Assembly (NCBI GenBank): GCA_964006375.1 | Contig: OZ023264.1 | Coordinates: 177,230,010 to 177,294,009 of the forward strand | Length of the DNA: 64,000 bases | Reading direction: 5' to 3' | From: Tillus elongatus | Lineage: Eukaryota; Arthropoda; Insecta; Coleoptera; Cleridae | Shown here: piece by piece, positions 1 to 10,714 of the stretch | Position numbering within the stretch: position 1 is the stretch's first letter | How the letters are laid out: every line of letters starts with the position of its first letter | Program-made: the position numbers and the translations under genes | Notes under the pieces: model-generated | The model's database searches: none | The model's input: only the letters and a program-made list of their open reading frames with translations | What the model was told of the DNA's origin: nothing

Positions 1-500
1 GTAGTGCATCATTACAAAATTCATCTATTGAATAATAACATTTTTCAATTAAAAATTCCTTAAGCTCTTTCCTAAAAATTTCAATATCACCAATCCTCCT
101 CAAGTTTAGTGGTATCTGGTTAAATATCTTTTTACTATTATATATCAATGACCTCTTCAATAATGATGTGGACGGTATAGGAAGAGGAATGCAGTTCTTT
201 TGTCTTGTATCACGAGAAGACACTGACCTGATTTCATCTTTATATTTTCCATGCATAAGGCATGCAGTCTCCAAAACAAACAGAGACGGTAGGGTCAATA
301 TCCGCTCAGAAACAAATAAAGGTCTACAAGAGTCACGGACACTAACCCCACACAAATATCTGAGGGCTCTTTTCTGCAGAATAAATACAGAATTGAAAAG
401 ATAACCTGCACAAGAGCCCCAGTAACAAATGCCATGTCTTAGATGGGACTCCACAAGTGAGAAGTAAACACTTCTAGATGTACTCTTGTCCAAGCTTTTT
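1..500 (-). mobile_element. Non-LTR retrotransposon 3' fragment (RT C-terminal region)
   Basis: Reading the minus strand with frame changes gives a typical LINE reverse-transcriptase C-terminal region: a stretch like SRSVYFSLVESHLRHGICYW, then LQKRALRYLCGV, then DSCRPLFVSERILTL, and an ending like IFNQIPLNLRRIGDIEIF. This arrangement is common in Jockey/CR1-type insect LINEs. No catalytic palm motifs are inside the window; the reading starts at about position 490, where it abuts the pogo-like remnant, so the copy is 5'-truncated. Its 3' end lies beyond the left edge. Family assignment beyond non-LTR is inference. Confidence 0.65.
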
Positions 501-1343
501 GAAACAACTAACATGTCAAAGTTTGTTTATTGACTTGAGTCCTATATCTTTTAATATTCTGACAGCATCTTGTTGTCAGCCCTTTGTGGCGATTCAAAAA
601 CAATTTCATCCAGTCCCTTTTTTGTCTAAATAACTCTTAACAATAGTTCGAATATCATATTGAGTTAGGGGAAATCCCCAATGCGCCGCGATATTTATTG
701 TTGCAACCAGCCATTCCTCTTCTTCTTCCGGTATTTTTGTTTGGCCCCCAACAGATTTACCATGAATCCCCTTTATTCTGTCACTTATGGTGGATTTGGG
801 CACATCATAATATTCTGCCGCCTGTCGCACACTTTTTTTCTTACTTTGGACATCTTGGACTGCTTTCTCCAACTGCTCTGCACGATAATATTGATATCGG
901 CGACCGCCTAAGACTTTTTTGTAGGTTCGTACCATGTCCGAAGTCACCCCCTATAATGGAGATATTTTCATTATCACCCTGTATAATAAAAACTATTGAA
1001 AATAGAAAAACCACATATTGATGAAAATGTTCTTAAAACATTGGGCTATCACATAATAATAATGAAATAGACCTAAAGTGACCAATATAAAGTGGAGAAA
1101 AGTATCTTTTTCCACTTACTGTGTTAGCGAGAAAATCCTATATGCAGAAAAATGCGGTTAAATCGGCAAAACTCTCCCGAACAAGCAAACACGCGCCACG
1201 GACGTCTAGACGGAACTAAGAGGGACAGATTTGATCGAGAACAATCGGGATTTCGCGCATCGGTTTGCCGCTAGAAGGACGTGCGCGAAATTACCATGTG
1301 TTGTCTGAAGTCACCCCGCCTGTCCGAAGTCACCCCAGTTGAC
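480..1343 (-). mobile_element. pogo/Tigger-like DNA transposon, 5' end only
   Basis: The block holds the N-terminal part of a pogo-like transposase (606-947) plus about 390 bp of upstream non-coding DNA. The outer end carries two close copies of the 14-mer GGGGTGACTTCGGA (minus strand, about 1303-1340, one with a mismatch), and a third copy lies at 935-951 next to the start codon. Such short repeats at the end of a pogo-like element are plausibly transposase-binding sites. The catalytic DDE domain and the other terminus are missing, and the remnant is joined directly to a LINE fragment at about 490. The exact outer boundary is a guess. Confidence 0.5.
606..947 (-). pseudogene. pogo-like transposase N-terminus (Psq-type HTH + CENP-B-type HTH)
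   Basis: The 113-residue reading frame begins MTSDMVRTYKK. It has a pipsqueak-type helix-turn-helix at about residues 22-60 (AEQLEKAVQDVQ...VRQAAEYYDVPKSTISDRIKG) followed by the start of a CENP-B-type DNA-binding domain (EEEEEWLVATINIAAHWGFPL). After the stop at 606 the homology continues in another frame (MKLFLNRHKGLTTR, then QNIKRYRTQVN), a pattern seen between the HTH and DDE domains of Tigger/pogo transposases. The gene is therefore frameshifted and truncated; no DDE residues remain. Psq domains also occur in host transcription factors, but the CENP-B-like continuation favours a transposase. Confidence 0.7.
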
Positions 1344-1894
1344 GGTACTTTAAACCTACACAGACCTTGAAGATCGATTTTAGAGATCCTAGTACGCGCA
1401 CATTTGAAGAATTCTTTTGAAAGTGTTACCATCGATATCTCTCTATTATCAAACAAATCTTGTGTTCTAACTCCTCTTGAGACAAATGCCCAAAACTCAA
1501 TTTTCTATGATGCTAAAAATTAAGTTTTGCTATATCTATAGATAATGTAAGTCTCTTTAAAAGAAGCCTGTATTAGAAACTTAATTAAAGTTACAAAAGC
1601 TTTTCAGAAGGAACCTTTATTCATATTTAGAAAAGTAAAGTATCTGCCAAATTATAAAGGCAGCAGTTATTTTTCCTTATTAATTGCCAGAATGATTACG
1701 TTTTAGTCAACCTAATCAAACCGGGTTTTTCAGTATCAACAATAACAAAATGTCTGCTGAAAATTATAATTTTAGACTTAAAAGTGACAAAGTTATTCAG
1801 ACGTTTTAAACAAAAATGAGATCTTGTTCAAAACGTATGAAATCTGTGCATTATTGTTTCTCCAAATGTCAAAATAAATAAAAAAACATACAGT
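1344..1894. other. Intergenic/intronic AT-rich sequence, nothing recognised
   Basis: No reading frame with recognisable homology, no tandem repeat and no splice-supported exon was seen here. Confidence 0.5.
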
Positions 1895-1965
1895 CATCGA
1901 GCTGGAATTGATTATGCAACCTTCTGCGTAGAAGACAAGCACGCTACCACTGAGCTATCTAAGGA
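1895..1965 (-). other. tRNA-like sequence (A-box present, degenerate)
   Basis: The minus strand contains TAGCTCAGTGGTAGCG, a good pol III A-box/D-arm, followed by an anticodon-arm-like CTTGTCTTCTACGCAGAAGG and a poor T-arm/B-box (GGTTGCATAATCAATTCCAG). The cloverleaf does not close cleanly, so this is a decayed tRNA gene or tRNA-derived SINE head rather than a working tRNA. The A-box part is repeated at about 38860-38880, within a longer interspersed repeat. Confidence 0.4.
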
Positions 1966-2005
1966 TACGTTAACTAACTTTTTGTTTACATGATACTTGA
2001 CACTG
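1935..2005. repeat. Interspersed repeat D, copy 1, left part
   Basis: This segment matches 38855-38920 (shared GAGCTATCTAAGGATACGTT and TTTGTTTACATGATACTTG). In this copy the repeat is split by the 2.4-kb insertion at 2006-4433 and resumes at 4434. Confidence 0.7.
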
Positions 2006-4433
2006 CCCAACTAACAAAAATATTCTATAATTTTTAAATAATAGTGCAAATTTGTTGTGTTACTGTTATATTACTGCTCTTCGAAAGCAGTTTTGTTCTA
2101 TTAAGACTGCCAAGGTGAGTATTTAGCTTCTCGCAGCAAAATGCTTCTTTAAATTTATTGTTAGAATGTTCTTAGAGCAGAATTATAAAACATTTTAGAG
2201 ATTTCGTTTTTCGTTGTTTTGTACACGTCTATACAACAATTGTTATAGAATATATTAGCTTACAGAACAAAATTGTTCTGTAATGGCTTTATAACAACGA
2301 TCTTCCAAACATATCTGTCAACTTGCAAACATTTATAAAGCTTTTCTTTAAGTGATTATGTGAGCAATTATAAAACAGTTTTCTTAACATTTTCTACGAT
2401 ACAATATAGCTGCAAATAGCATAGTCTACTTAAATGCACATGTTAAAAAACTATTTTATTGTTGGATGGAACGCGATTGTAATAGAACACTTAGAAAACA
2501 ATTATACTACAAAATTATTCCTTTGTATAAAAGTGCGTTCGCTGGCATCTTTATGAAACATATTATAGCTTTTGTAAGAAGCACCGTTATATACTTTTTA
2601 TTTTGTGGCAAGTTGTGTATTCTGTAGCGTGTAATTTATAAACATGTCCGATTTACAATCAATAAATAAATGGAAACAGGTAAAAAGAAGCGGTGCTTTT
2701 TGAAGGAAAATCAATAAATATAAAAATATTTTAGAAAGTAGCAAATTTGTTAATAAACATGTTAGTAGTGTTTTACATAGTAAGCAGCACAACAAACAAC
2801 AATTTGGGTTTGAGGTTAAGTCACATATTGCTACTACATTTATGTTGCATAAATATCGCAGCGAACACGAGTTTAGCACTATACTGATGTGTAAGTGTTG
2901 CCGAAAGCGCTTTTATAGAACAATTAAATACACCATATGTGTTATAGAGCTACGCGCAGGTCTTTCTCAGTGCAGCAATGGGAAACATATTATTTTAAAG
3001 ATCTATAAGCGCTGTTTGTGTAACAATCTGCTTACTGCGCCATCTGAAGCCACACTGTCAATATGATTATCAGTTTGCCCAAATATTAGGGCACAGGACC
3101 GTACTTAGCCATAAATAGTTGTTAATGGTTACTTACCCATTATCATGATACAACAAGTAGAGATATTACATACACATCAGATTACATATTACATAGCATA
3201 CACATCCTCACACACGCATGTGCACGCATTAAGATCCAACATTATTTTCTGACTTAAAATTAATGAAAGTGAAGAAATTGGCTTTGTTATTATTAACTGC
3301 AGGGGATTATAGTAAAATGAAAATATGAAAATCCTAAAACTTTCTGATCCCTTGTAGGAATGGGGAGAAAAAATGTAGTAATAATGTAAAGCATACATAG
3401 AGACTTGACAAATATCGGTGGTGCTAGTCTACTTTTACTGTAAAAGCCAAACTTTAAAATTGACAATAAAAGTCAATGCCAAGCCTACTTTATTTTTGTT
3501 TAAATATGTCTCTGTTCATATTACAGGTTTTAATATATCGTCTGTTTTGTAGCAGTGTCTTAAGAGATAAAATAGTTCTGTAATGGTTGCAGTCGTGATA
3601 AAAGTGATTTATAAAGCAGACGCCATGTTTTTATGCAATTCCTGTATTTGCTTGGTAGCCATCTTGAATGAAAAAAAAATATCAATAAATATAGAAATAT
3701 TTGTGACCTGACAATTCTCACAATATATTATGAATATAAAACATGCGAAATGTGTAACAGAATGCGTTTAGGTCAATAACATGAAAAAAACGATAAATTT
3801 AATTTCGAGTTGATTTTTACAAATTAAAGAAATATTCATTATTTCGAGCGCCCTTCAAAATTTATCGTATATGTAGCATATTTTACACAGAAAATTTTTC
3901 TTCGCAGGTGAAATCCATCTTGCTGGTAGCCAAAAGGAGACTTTTTGAGTTTAACTTTCACACTGTACTAACATTATTTCTTACGCCATCATATTTTAGT
4001 ACTTATATTACTTTCATAATATTAGAGAACAATTTTAGGATAAAATAGTTATAACAAAAATATTCAAAAGACATATCACTCTTATAGGTATTGCAGTATG
4101 CAACAAAAAGTTGCAAAGTAAACTAAGGCTCTATAACTGGCACCATGGTAAATGATTTTTAGTTTTATTATTGTTCCTTATAAAACTGTTTTATAAGTAT
4201 CGTATATCATATTCTTTTACAACTCGGTAAACATTTCTAAAACTATTCTATAACACCTTACACATCCCTTATAAAATAAACTAAAGAACTAAAGTGTATA
4301 AACCTGCGCTCATTTTGCGTTTATAAGCGTTGTATAAACACTACCAAAACATTTATAGGAACAGTCATGTTTTATAAAAACTGTTTTATAAACGTTCTTA
4401 TGACTACAATAAAACATCAAATTGCTAGTTGGG
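2006..4433. mobile_element. 2.4-kb TIR element of unknown superfamily
   Basis: Comparison with the uninterrupted repeat copy at 38855-39110 shows that 2006-4433 is an insertion. Its ends are short inverted repeats: left CCCAACTAACAA, and CCCAACTAGCAA as the reverse complement of the right end. The flanks suggest at most a 2-bp target duplication (TG), which I cannot confirm. The interior is AT-rich and full of short palindromes of the TTATAAAAC...GTTTTATAA type, most dense in the right 300 bp. A decayed reading frame starts at 2644. No transposase domain that I know is recognisable, so autonomy and superfamily are open. Confidence 0.65.
2644..2890 (+). pseudogene. Decayed ORF inside the 2.4-kb element, unknown protein
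   Basis: An ATG at 2644 opens MSDLQSINKWKQVKRSGAF and then stops. In a shifted frame the peptide appears to go on (RKINKYKNILESSKF..., HVSSVLHSKQ..., HIATTFMLHKYRS) to about 2890. The basic, lysine-rich N-terminus with a WKxxKRSGAF-like motif suggests the start of a transposon-encoded protein, but I cannot name the family. At least one frameshift or stop makes it non-functional as read. Confidence 0.3.
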
Positions 4434-4610
4434 TGGCTTCATGCCCGGAATATTATATTAAAAGTACACATAACAATGAATTACAGAACGAGTAGAATTG
4501 CCATTGAAACACATTCAATGACTGTTTCGATCTTATATATGACGTCTTATGTTTAAGATTAAAGATAAAAGAAACTATTTTAAAATCATTTTTATAGAGA
4601 CAAATTGACA
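4434..4610. repeat. Interspersed repeat D, copy 1, right part
   Basis: The segment resumes the repeat after the insertion and matches 38930-39100 (shared AGTAGAATTGCCATTGAAAC, GACGTCTTATGTTTAAG and AAAGAAACTATTTTAAAA). Confidence 0.7.
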
Positions 4611-4694
4611 CTGACACGGTTATAATTTTTTTCAGTCCATTATATGATATAAAATTTTAAACCAGTTTTAAGTAAACCCCATTTTCTCTTGCAG

Positions 4695-5042
4695 CATTTA
4701 ACCAAGCTTTGTTCTATAGCAACCGAATGTGTTAGTGCTCTCTCTGTTGATTCTATATTGCAACTGGAACTGCTGAAAGCTGGTGCTCTCTGGCACCTGC
4801 TCCTTTACCTATTCAACTACGATTTTACATTGGACGAAGGCGGCGTGGAAAAAAGCGAAGATGCCAATCAGCAAGAGGTCAGCAACCGTCTGGCGAAAGA
4901 ATCGGTACGAGCATGTGCTTCTCTTGCAGGTTATATACCAGGAGAGAATCAACCACCAGCAAATACCTTAACAAGGAGCATACTGGAGTCTCTGTTGACC
5001 CCATATGTGGCTAACAAACTTGGTAATGAGAAGCCTGAAGAA
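4695..5042 (+). CDS. Rme-8: Rme-8 (DNAJC13), internal exon 1 of 7 in window
   Basis: Rme-8/DNAJC13 is a large endosomal J-domain protein that recruits Hsc70 to early endosomes and works with sorting nexin 1 and the WASH complex in retromer-dependent recycling. This exon (116 codons, phase 0 at both ends) reads HLTKLCSIATECVSALSV..., with the conserved LLKAGALWHLLLYLFNYDFT and NQQEVSNRLAKESVRA blocks of the C-terminal armadillo-like half. The acceptor is TTCTCTTGCAG and the donor is GAA|GTAAGT. The J domain and earlier exons must lie to the left of the window or be unrecognised in its first 4.7 kb. The identity rests on colinear similarity of all seven exons to the known animal protein. Confidence 0.92.
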
Positions 5043-5141
5043 GTAAGTTTGCTTAAGTTTGATGATGCTAGAATTTTAGTGAAAATTAATTTATTACAAA
5101 GTGAAAACCGAAGTGATGTTGACTTTATACTTTTATTCTAG

Positions 5142-5357
5142 CTACTAAAAGTCCTAAATAGCAACAGTGAAACACCATATCTTGTTTGGGACAATGGAAC
5201 TCGTGCAGAGTTGATAGATTTCTTAGAAAAACAAAGAAGTGAAAGAGAACGTGTTGACTTCAACATAGACTTTACTTACTCTGCACATTCCGGGGAATTA
5301 AGAATAGGTGGCATATTTATTAGGATATACAATCAACAACCCACCTATCCTATAGAA
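5142..5357 (+). CDS. Rme-8: Rme-8 (DNAJC13), exon 2 of 7 in window
   Basis: The exon has 72 codons, phase 0 to phase 0, after a 99-bp intron. It reads LLKVLNSNSETPYLVWDNGT, then RAELIDFLEKQRSERERVD, and ends NQQPTYPIE before GTAAGT. The PYLVWDNGTRAEL block is one of the IWN motifs characteristic of RME-8 family proteins. The following intron is 6.2 kb and is filled with LINE, mariner and MITE sequence. Confidence 0.92.
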
Positions 5358-6059
5358 GTAAGTATTTCGTTTTTTCTTACGTTATTACTGTAATAATAAT
5401 AATATTGTAAATACCACGTGCATTTATTTTACAATGAATAACAAAAAAAAAGAACAAATAGGGCACTGACAATAAGCAAAGTCACCTACTTTTATTTCTC
5501 CAATTGTGCTGGAACATAAGCTTCGTTTTTCTGTCTTCCCACACAAAATCTTTAGAGACTTCTTGTCTCCTAAAAGACTTACAAACAAAATGGATATTTA
5601 GAGACCTCATGTCTTTTCAACAAGTTGAAAGCAATTCGATTTCTCGAAGACCTCAACCTTCAACAACTCAGAATCAAGTGGCAGAGGAATACAACTTCTC
5701 TTTCCTCTCCCATTCTTCTTCCCCCTCTCTGGTGTTCTGGCGGAAACCATTGGCAACACCTAGTTTATGTCAGTGTAGCATGCGACATTTGAATTTAAAA
5801 GAGTGACAGAACAACAAGTATGAACAAATATCTTTATTTACGGATATATCCATTTGTTTAACAGTATGATAACAATGTTTTGAGGTACAATACAACTCAA
5901 ATTATGATGGCACAAATCAAACAATTCTCCAATCAGTCTTTTAAATAATACCCAAATCCAGTAACCAACACTGCACCAGAACCAACAGCCAGTCTTGAAT
6001 TCCCCACTTCATTGAACTAATGCTCTCTTCAGATGAACCAAAACTAAAGCGATCCCATA
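5358..6059. other. Intron start; diverged sequence duplicated nearby
   Basis: No gene was recognised. A segment at about 5915-6060 (AATCAGTCTTTTAAATAAT..., CTTCATTGAACTAATGCTCTC) recurs in diverged form at about 6118-6190 (AGTCAGTCTTTAATTATTC, TTCGTTGAGTCAATGCTCTC), indicating an old local duplication, probably within a LINE 3' region. Confidence 0.4.
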
Positions 6060-6610
6060 AATTATCACACAAATCTAGCATCTAGTGCTGCCTCATCATC
6101 CACCTCCACTAAAACTAATAAGTCAGTCTTTAATTATTCACTTCGTTGAGTCAATGCTCTCTTCAACTGAACCAAACTTAAACCAAACAAATCCAAGTTC
6201 ACCTCATTTGCTAGCCGACAAAAACGAGTCAAAGGAGTGTGAAAGGTATAGTTTGTTCTATGATACTCACAAAAAAAATAATTGTTGATTTCTAGTGTTT
6301 CGTTGGGGTACAGCAAATTTAACCAGAGCCAACAGCTCAGAACAGTCCAACACACCGTTAAGTAATTTACAGAAAATCACAAGGCCTGCATTTTCACGAC
6401 GAACTTTCAAAGATTGTAAATGAAAAGAATTCATCAAGTGGTCATAATCAATTTGGTCCCGAGTGATATGAAGTTGAAATGCAATATATCTAAGAAGCTT
6501 TCTTTAAATTTTTTCTAATTGTTCAATGCTGCCAACAGTAAATGGTGACCAAATCGATGATGCATACTCCAACACTGGCCTCATATAATCCATATATAAG
6601 AGATGGTCAC
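6060..6610 (-). mobile_element. LINE 3' fragment (RT C-terminus), Jockey-like
   Basis: The minus strand reads DHLLYMDYMRPVLEYASSIW, then SPFTVGSIEQLEKI, LRYIAFQLHITRDQIDYDHL and LQSLKVRRENAGLVIFCKLL. This is the classic insect LINE RT thumb/C-terminal pattern (RPxLEYxSxxWSP...QLExxQRxxLRYI). Stops and frameshifts make it a dead fragment. It lies in the 6.2-kb Rme-8 intron. Confidence 0.65.
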
Positions 6611-6639
6611 CTTTCTATTATAATAACTTCACAAATACG

Positions 6640-7085
6640 ATGGCGGGTCAATAAGTTCGTGACTGTTTGAATGAAACACAGTTTTTTTGACAAAAAATCA
6701 TTTTATTCCTCAACATAGTCTCCTTTGAGCTCCAATTTTTTATACCTTCCAAAAAATAAGATGGGTCGAGGTCCTCAAAATAGGTATTTGCTTGTAAGAT
6801 AATTTCATCATTGGAGTCAAATCTGTTTGCGCCGAGCCATTTCTTTAAGTTTGGAAACAAGAAATAGTCACTCGGGGCTAAATCCGGAGAATACGGCGGA
6901 TGAGGGAGCAGTTTGTAGCCCAATTTATGTAATTGTGTGCACCCTTGCATTGTCTTGGTGGAAAATAACTTTTTTCTTGACCGAAATGCGGTCGTTTTTT
7001 CTTCAAATCGTCATTGAATCAGTCCAATAAGTTGGTATAATATTCGTCATTGATTGTTCTTTCCTTTTGAAGGTAATCAATGTGG
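6640..7085 (-). pseudogene. mariner transposase C-terminal half (DD34D type)
   Basis: On the minus strand, IHIDYLQKERTINDEYYTNL is followed, after a stop and a frameshift, by the QDNARVH-like region (QENARP-type second Asp). Then comes the frame 6648-6950 with HPPYSPDLAPSDYFLFPNLK, the mariner signature carrying the third catalytic Asp. Only the C-terminal half is present and it is interrupted, so it is inactive. No TIR was recognised at the downstream end. Confidence 0.75.
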
Positions 7086-7094
7086 ATTATTATA

Positions 7095-7205
7095 TACAGA
7101 CTTTGAGACTACTTCTCTGGCTTCACTGTTGGGTTAGATGTTCTCGGATGTTGTTCAACGTTTCTGTGACTAGTTTTGCTGCTTGACAGCATTCTCAGAC
7201 ATATT
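7095..7205 (-). repeat. Repeat C, copy 1, with hammerhead-like motif
   Basis: This is a copy of a repeat also found at 12507-12676 and 21306-21536 (shared CGGATGTTGTTCAACGTTTC and GACTACTTCTCTGGCTTCAC). Read on the minus strand, 7164-7203 resembles a hammerhead ribozyme: CTGAGAAT, a GCTG/CAGC stem, AAAAC in place of GAAAC, a CTAG palindrome, then TC. Core changes (CUGAGAA instead of CUGANGA, and G lost before AAAC) predict no activity. Confidence 0.5.
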
Positions 7206-7209
7206 AAGA

Positions 7210-8790
7210 TTGAATTAGTACGAAATCATGAGCCAAGTTTTCCAGTGCTTCTTTGTTTTTAAGGCCTGTAACAGAGGAGGAAGTTTTGCTGAGAGTGTCA
7301 AAAATGAAAGCCAAGGACTCTCGTGACATATATGGTTTGACCTCAAGACTATTAAAATGAATCATATTTGAATAGTAGAGCCGCTGACCATGATAATCAA
7401 TAAATGCCTTGGTGCGGGTATTTTTCTGGACATACTCAAGCTGGCTAAAGTGATTCCTGTTTTTAAAAAAGGTGATGTTTTTGAGTGCAACAATTATAGG
7501 CCTATTTCTATTTTGCCTGTGATATCAAAAATCTTTGAAACTGTATTGAAGAACAGAATAGTGGATTTTTTTTAAACTAATGCGCTGCTTGATGGACACC
7601 AGTATGGCTATAGAAAATCATAGTCTACTATTACTGCATTAGTTCAAGTTGTTTGTGACATACTGGACGGCTTTGAAAAGAGAGATCAAACAGAAGTTGC
7701 ACTGCCGGACCTGAGTAAGGCTTTTGATTCGGTGGATCATGCTTTGTTGCTCAGTAAACTCTTATCACTATGGTGGCGAATGATATGCTGAAGTCATATC
7801 TTGGTAACAGAATGCAGGTAGTAGAGTGGAATAACGAGGGATCTGGCAGAGTCCATCTGAGCTCTGGCGTCCCGCAGGGTTCAGTTTTAGGACCAATACT
7901 GTTTGTCATATATGTAAATGATATCTTCAAGAATGTTGATGCACACGGAGTTTGCTTATATGCAGATGACACCAGCTTCATCAATAGAAGCGGGAATGAG
8001 CGAGAAGTGCAGAAATTTACTGAAAATAGCTTGAAACAAGCAAAAAAACTGGTTCAGTGGCAACATACTAAGGCTAAATGAAGAAAAAACTAAAGTCATG
8101 AAATTCAAGGCTAGAAATGATGGTCAGGAAGAGTCTGTAAACTTTCTTGGGGTTGTTATGGATACTTCATTGAAATGGTACTCTCATATTGATGGTCTAT
8201 GTGCTCGCTTATCGAGCATAGTATATGGTGTAAAGAAGCTCATGAAGTGTTCTACGAACCTTACGGCTAGGTTGGCTTATTTTGCTAACTTTCACTCTGT
8301 GGCAACCTACGGGATTCTGGCTTGGGGTTCATCACCCGAGCTGCATCGGGTTTTATTAGAACAGAAGAAAGCTGTACGAGTACTGAGTAATGTGGGTCCA
8401 GCAGTGAGCTGTCGTCCACTCTTAAAAGAACATAAAATACTTACAGTTGTTAGTGTGTATATGCTCATTTGTGTGCTTCACATATGGGACAATAAGGAAG
8501 GTTTAATAAGGAACAATTAATACCACAATTATACAACTCGGCATGGAGGTGAGTTATCAATACCACTTCATAGAACTTAAGCATCAAAAAGTTGGATCAA
8601 CTACATAGCATTAAAACTTTTCAACAGACTTCCACAACATCTGAAGGCTTCAAGTGACAGGAGAAGTTTGCATACTGGTGTCAAATCTCTATTGCTTAAT
8701 GACACATTCTATTCGATGCGAGAATACCTCGAATGTTCTTCCCTTAAGGATTCATGACGCTTATTTTAGTACTTGAATTTTTACAGTTTA
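7210..8790 (+). mobile_element. Decayed LINE with reverse transcriptase
   Basis: Plus-strand reading with several stops and frameshifts recovers an RT from the end of the linker region to the C-terminus: KMKAKDSRDIYGLTSRLLK, AKVIPVFKKGD, NNYRPISILPVISKIFE, ALPDLSKAFDSVDHALL, SSGVPQGSVLGPILF, LYADDTSF (palm motif with YADD) and VNFLGVVMDTSLKW. The last frame (8098-8520) ends with WGSSPELHRVLLEQKKAVRVL. The order is typical of Jockey/CR1-type LINEs. The endonuclease is missing, so the copy is 5'-truncated. It is followed directly by a second, unrelated LINE. Confidence 0.75.
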
Positions 8791-8794
8791 TAAA

Positions 8795-10434
8795 TCAAAC
8801 GCATCCCTAGGATGGGATGGAATCAAAGCAACACTGGTCAAGAAAATGAAAAACATTCTTGCACCAATTGTTTCAAACATTATAAACAAAGAAATGCAAA
8901 AGGGAAATTTTCCAATCGAACTTAAGATAGGAAAAGTGACACCTAAGCACAAAACTGGTAGCAGACAAAATCCGAGCAATTACAGACCTATCACGGTACT
9001 AACAACCTTCTCAAAAATAGATGAAATGGTCCTGAAGGAATGCTTGCTTGCTTTCTTAAAGGCAACAGGTTATAACATGATGATTCAACATGGTTTCGTG
9101 AGTTCAAAAAGTACACAAACAGCAATAATGAAGACACTAGACGTGATCTATGATAATCTGGATAAGAAAAAGGCAGTAATGGCTACCTTTCTGGATATTT
9201 GTAAGGCATTTGATGTTGTCGATTACAAAATACTTCTAAGGAAACTGAAACAACTTGGTATCATGGGGCGACCTCTCAGAGTTCTACAAAGTTATTTGAC
9301 ACGCAGACAACAGTTTACTGTTGTAGGAGGGGCGGCGAGTGAAAAAACTGAAGTGGTGCCGGGCGTTCCACAGGGTTCCATAATTGGCCCTCTGTTGTTT
9401 GTAATATTTATAAACGACCCCAGTAAATGTGAAATAAGTGGTTCACTAGTGTTATATGCAGATGACATGACGGTTCTCTATGTCGGTGACAGCAAAACAG
9501 AAGTAATTAATAAAGCTCAAATGGATCTCCAAGTAATTGAAAAGTGGACTAACACCAATAAAGTAAGACTCAATGTAGAAAAATATAAGTTTGTATTATT
9601 TAATAACTCAGATAGCAACATATACCAACTAAAACTATCTGAGAAGAATCTAACTGAAACTAACAGTATTAAGTATCTGGGTATTACAATAGACTATAAA
9701 CTAAACTACTCGAACCATATTGACAATATTATCAGGAAACTTAACACATTTACGTATCATATTTATCGGAATGCAAAATATCTAAGTCTGGAAACAAAGT
9801 ACAAAATCTACTCATATGTACACTCACACTTAATCTACACAGCTGCTTTCTGGGAACAAGTCAATAAAACTATTCTGAAGAGGCTTCAAGTTGCACAAAA
9901 TAGGACAGTTAAGACTCTAAAAAAAAAAAAACTTCAGGCAGAGTACAGTAACATTATATAGTGTTAAAATAATATATAAAATAAAGAATAATATAATCGA
10001 TAATACTGTCTCGAACCTCCAATATAATTGTAACATACATGATGATAAAACCAGGACGAATCAGCATATACGTCTTTTGCCAGCAGCCACAAACATGGGT
10101 AGAAGAAAGATAACTCATCAAGCAGCAATCTGGTTTAATGAACTTCCATCCAAAACAAAAACCATAATACATATAAAGGCCTTCTGTGATGCAGTGAAAA
10201 ACTACTATATGAATAAAAGACTGTGATGATGTTTCTATGGTGTATTGTTGTTTGTTATTTGCCTTGTAATCACTACTAATCTGAACTTAAGATACCCATG
10301 TATACTGTAGAATAAGATACCTTTAGGAGTTACTAATAGGAATCACATTAGATTGACATTTATCTTTCTCACCTTGTATATATTGTGATACCGTTGTGGC
10401 TCCATGAGAGCTTTTTGGTTTAATAAATATATAA

Positions 10435-10440
<6 letters not shown>
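8795..10440 (+). mobile_element. LINE family E, copy 1, RT to 3' end
   Basis: A frame at 8846-9961 encodes most of an RT: LKIGKVTPKHKTGSRQNPSN, NYRPITVL, STQTAIMKTLDVIYDNLDKK, ATFLDICKAFDVVDYK, GVPQGSIIGPLLFVIFINDP, LYADDMTVLY and SIKYLGITIDYKLNYSNHID. Coding continues in another frame to about 10223 (NMGRRKITHQAAIWFNELPS). The sequence starts abruptly at ASLGWDGIKA, so it is 5'-truncated. The 3' UTR runs to the (TA)n tract at 10440. A second copy lies at 21541-23640 on the minus strand. The YADD box is intact, but the frame is interrupted near the C-terminus. Confidence 0.8.

Positions 10441-10512
<72 letters not shown>
10440..10512. repeat. (TA)n microsatellite
   Basis: An uninterrupted TA tract of about 73 bp follows the LINE 3' UTR immediately. 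Confidence 0.95.
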
Positions 10513-10515
<3 letters not shown>

Positions 10516-10714
10516 CCAACCATTCTTATTTAATATGTACATAATTGTTTGTTGATTGCTGTGTCTGTTTTGTGGTGTAGTTTGTAATTTAGTGTTTGTA
10601 TTTTTGCTGTAGAGTTAAGGTGTCTTTATTTTATTGTGTGATTTATTTTTATTTATACATGACTTATTTAATTTAATTTGACTAACCATGTAAGTTTTTG
10701 ATGGCAAATATATA

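Noticed and set aside
1895..1965. Functional tRNA gene on the minus strand
   Set aside because: The A-box is good but anticodon and T arms do not fold into a proper cloverleaf and the B-box is poor.
10323..10523. Open frames made of repeated Ile-Tyr residues (here and at 39.7, 47.2, 48.5, 58.7, 61.3, 63.3 and 63.7 kb)
   Set aside because: They are translations of (TA)n microsatellites, not genes.
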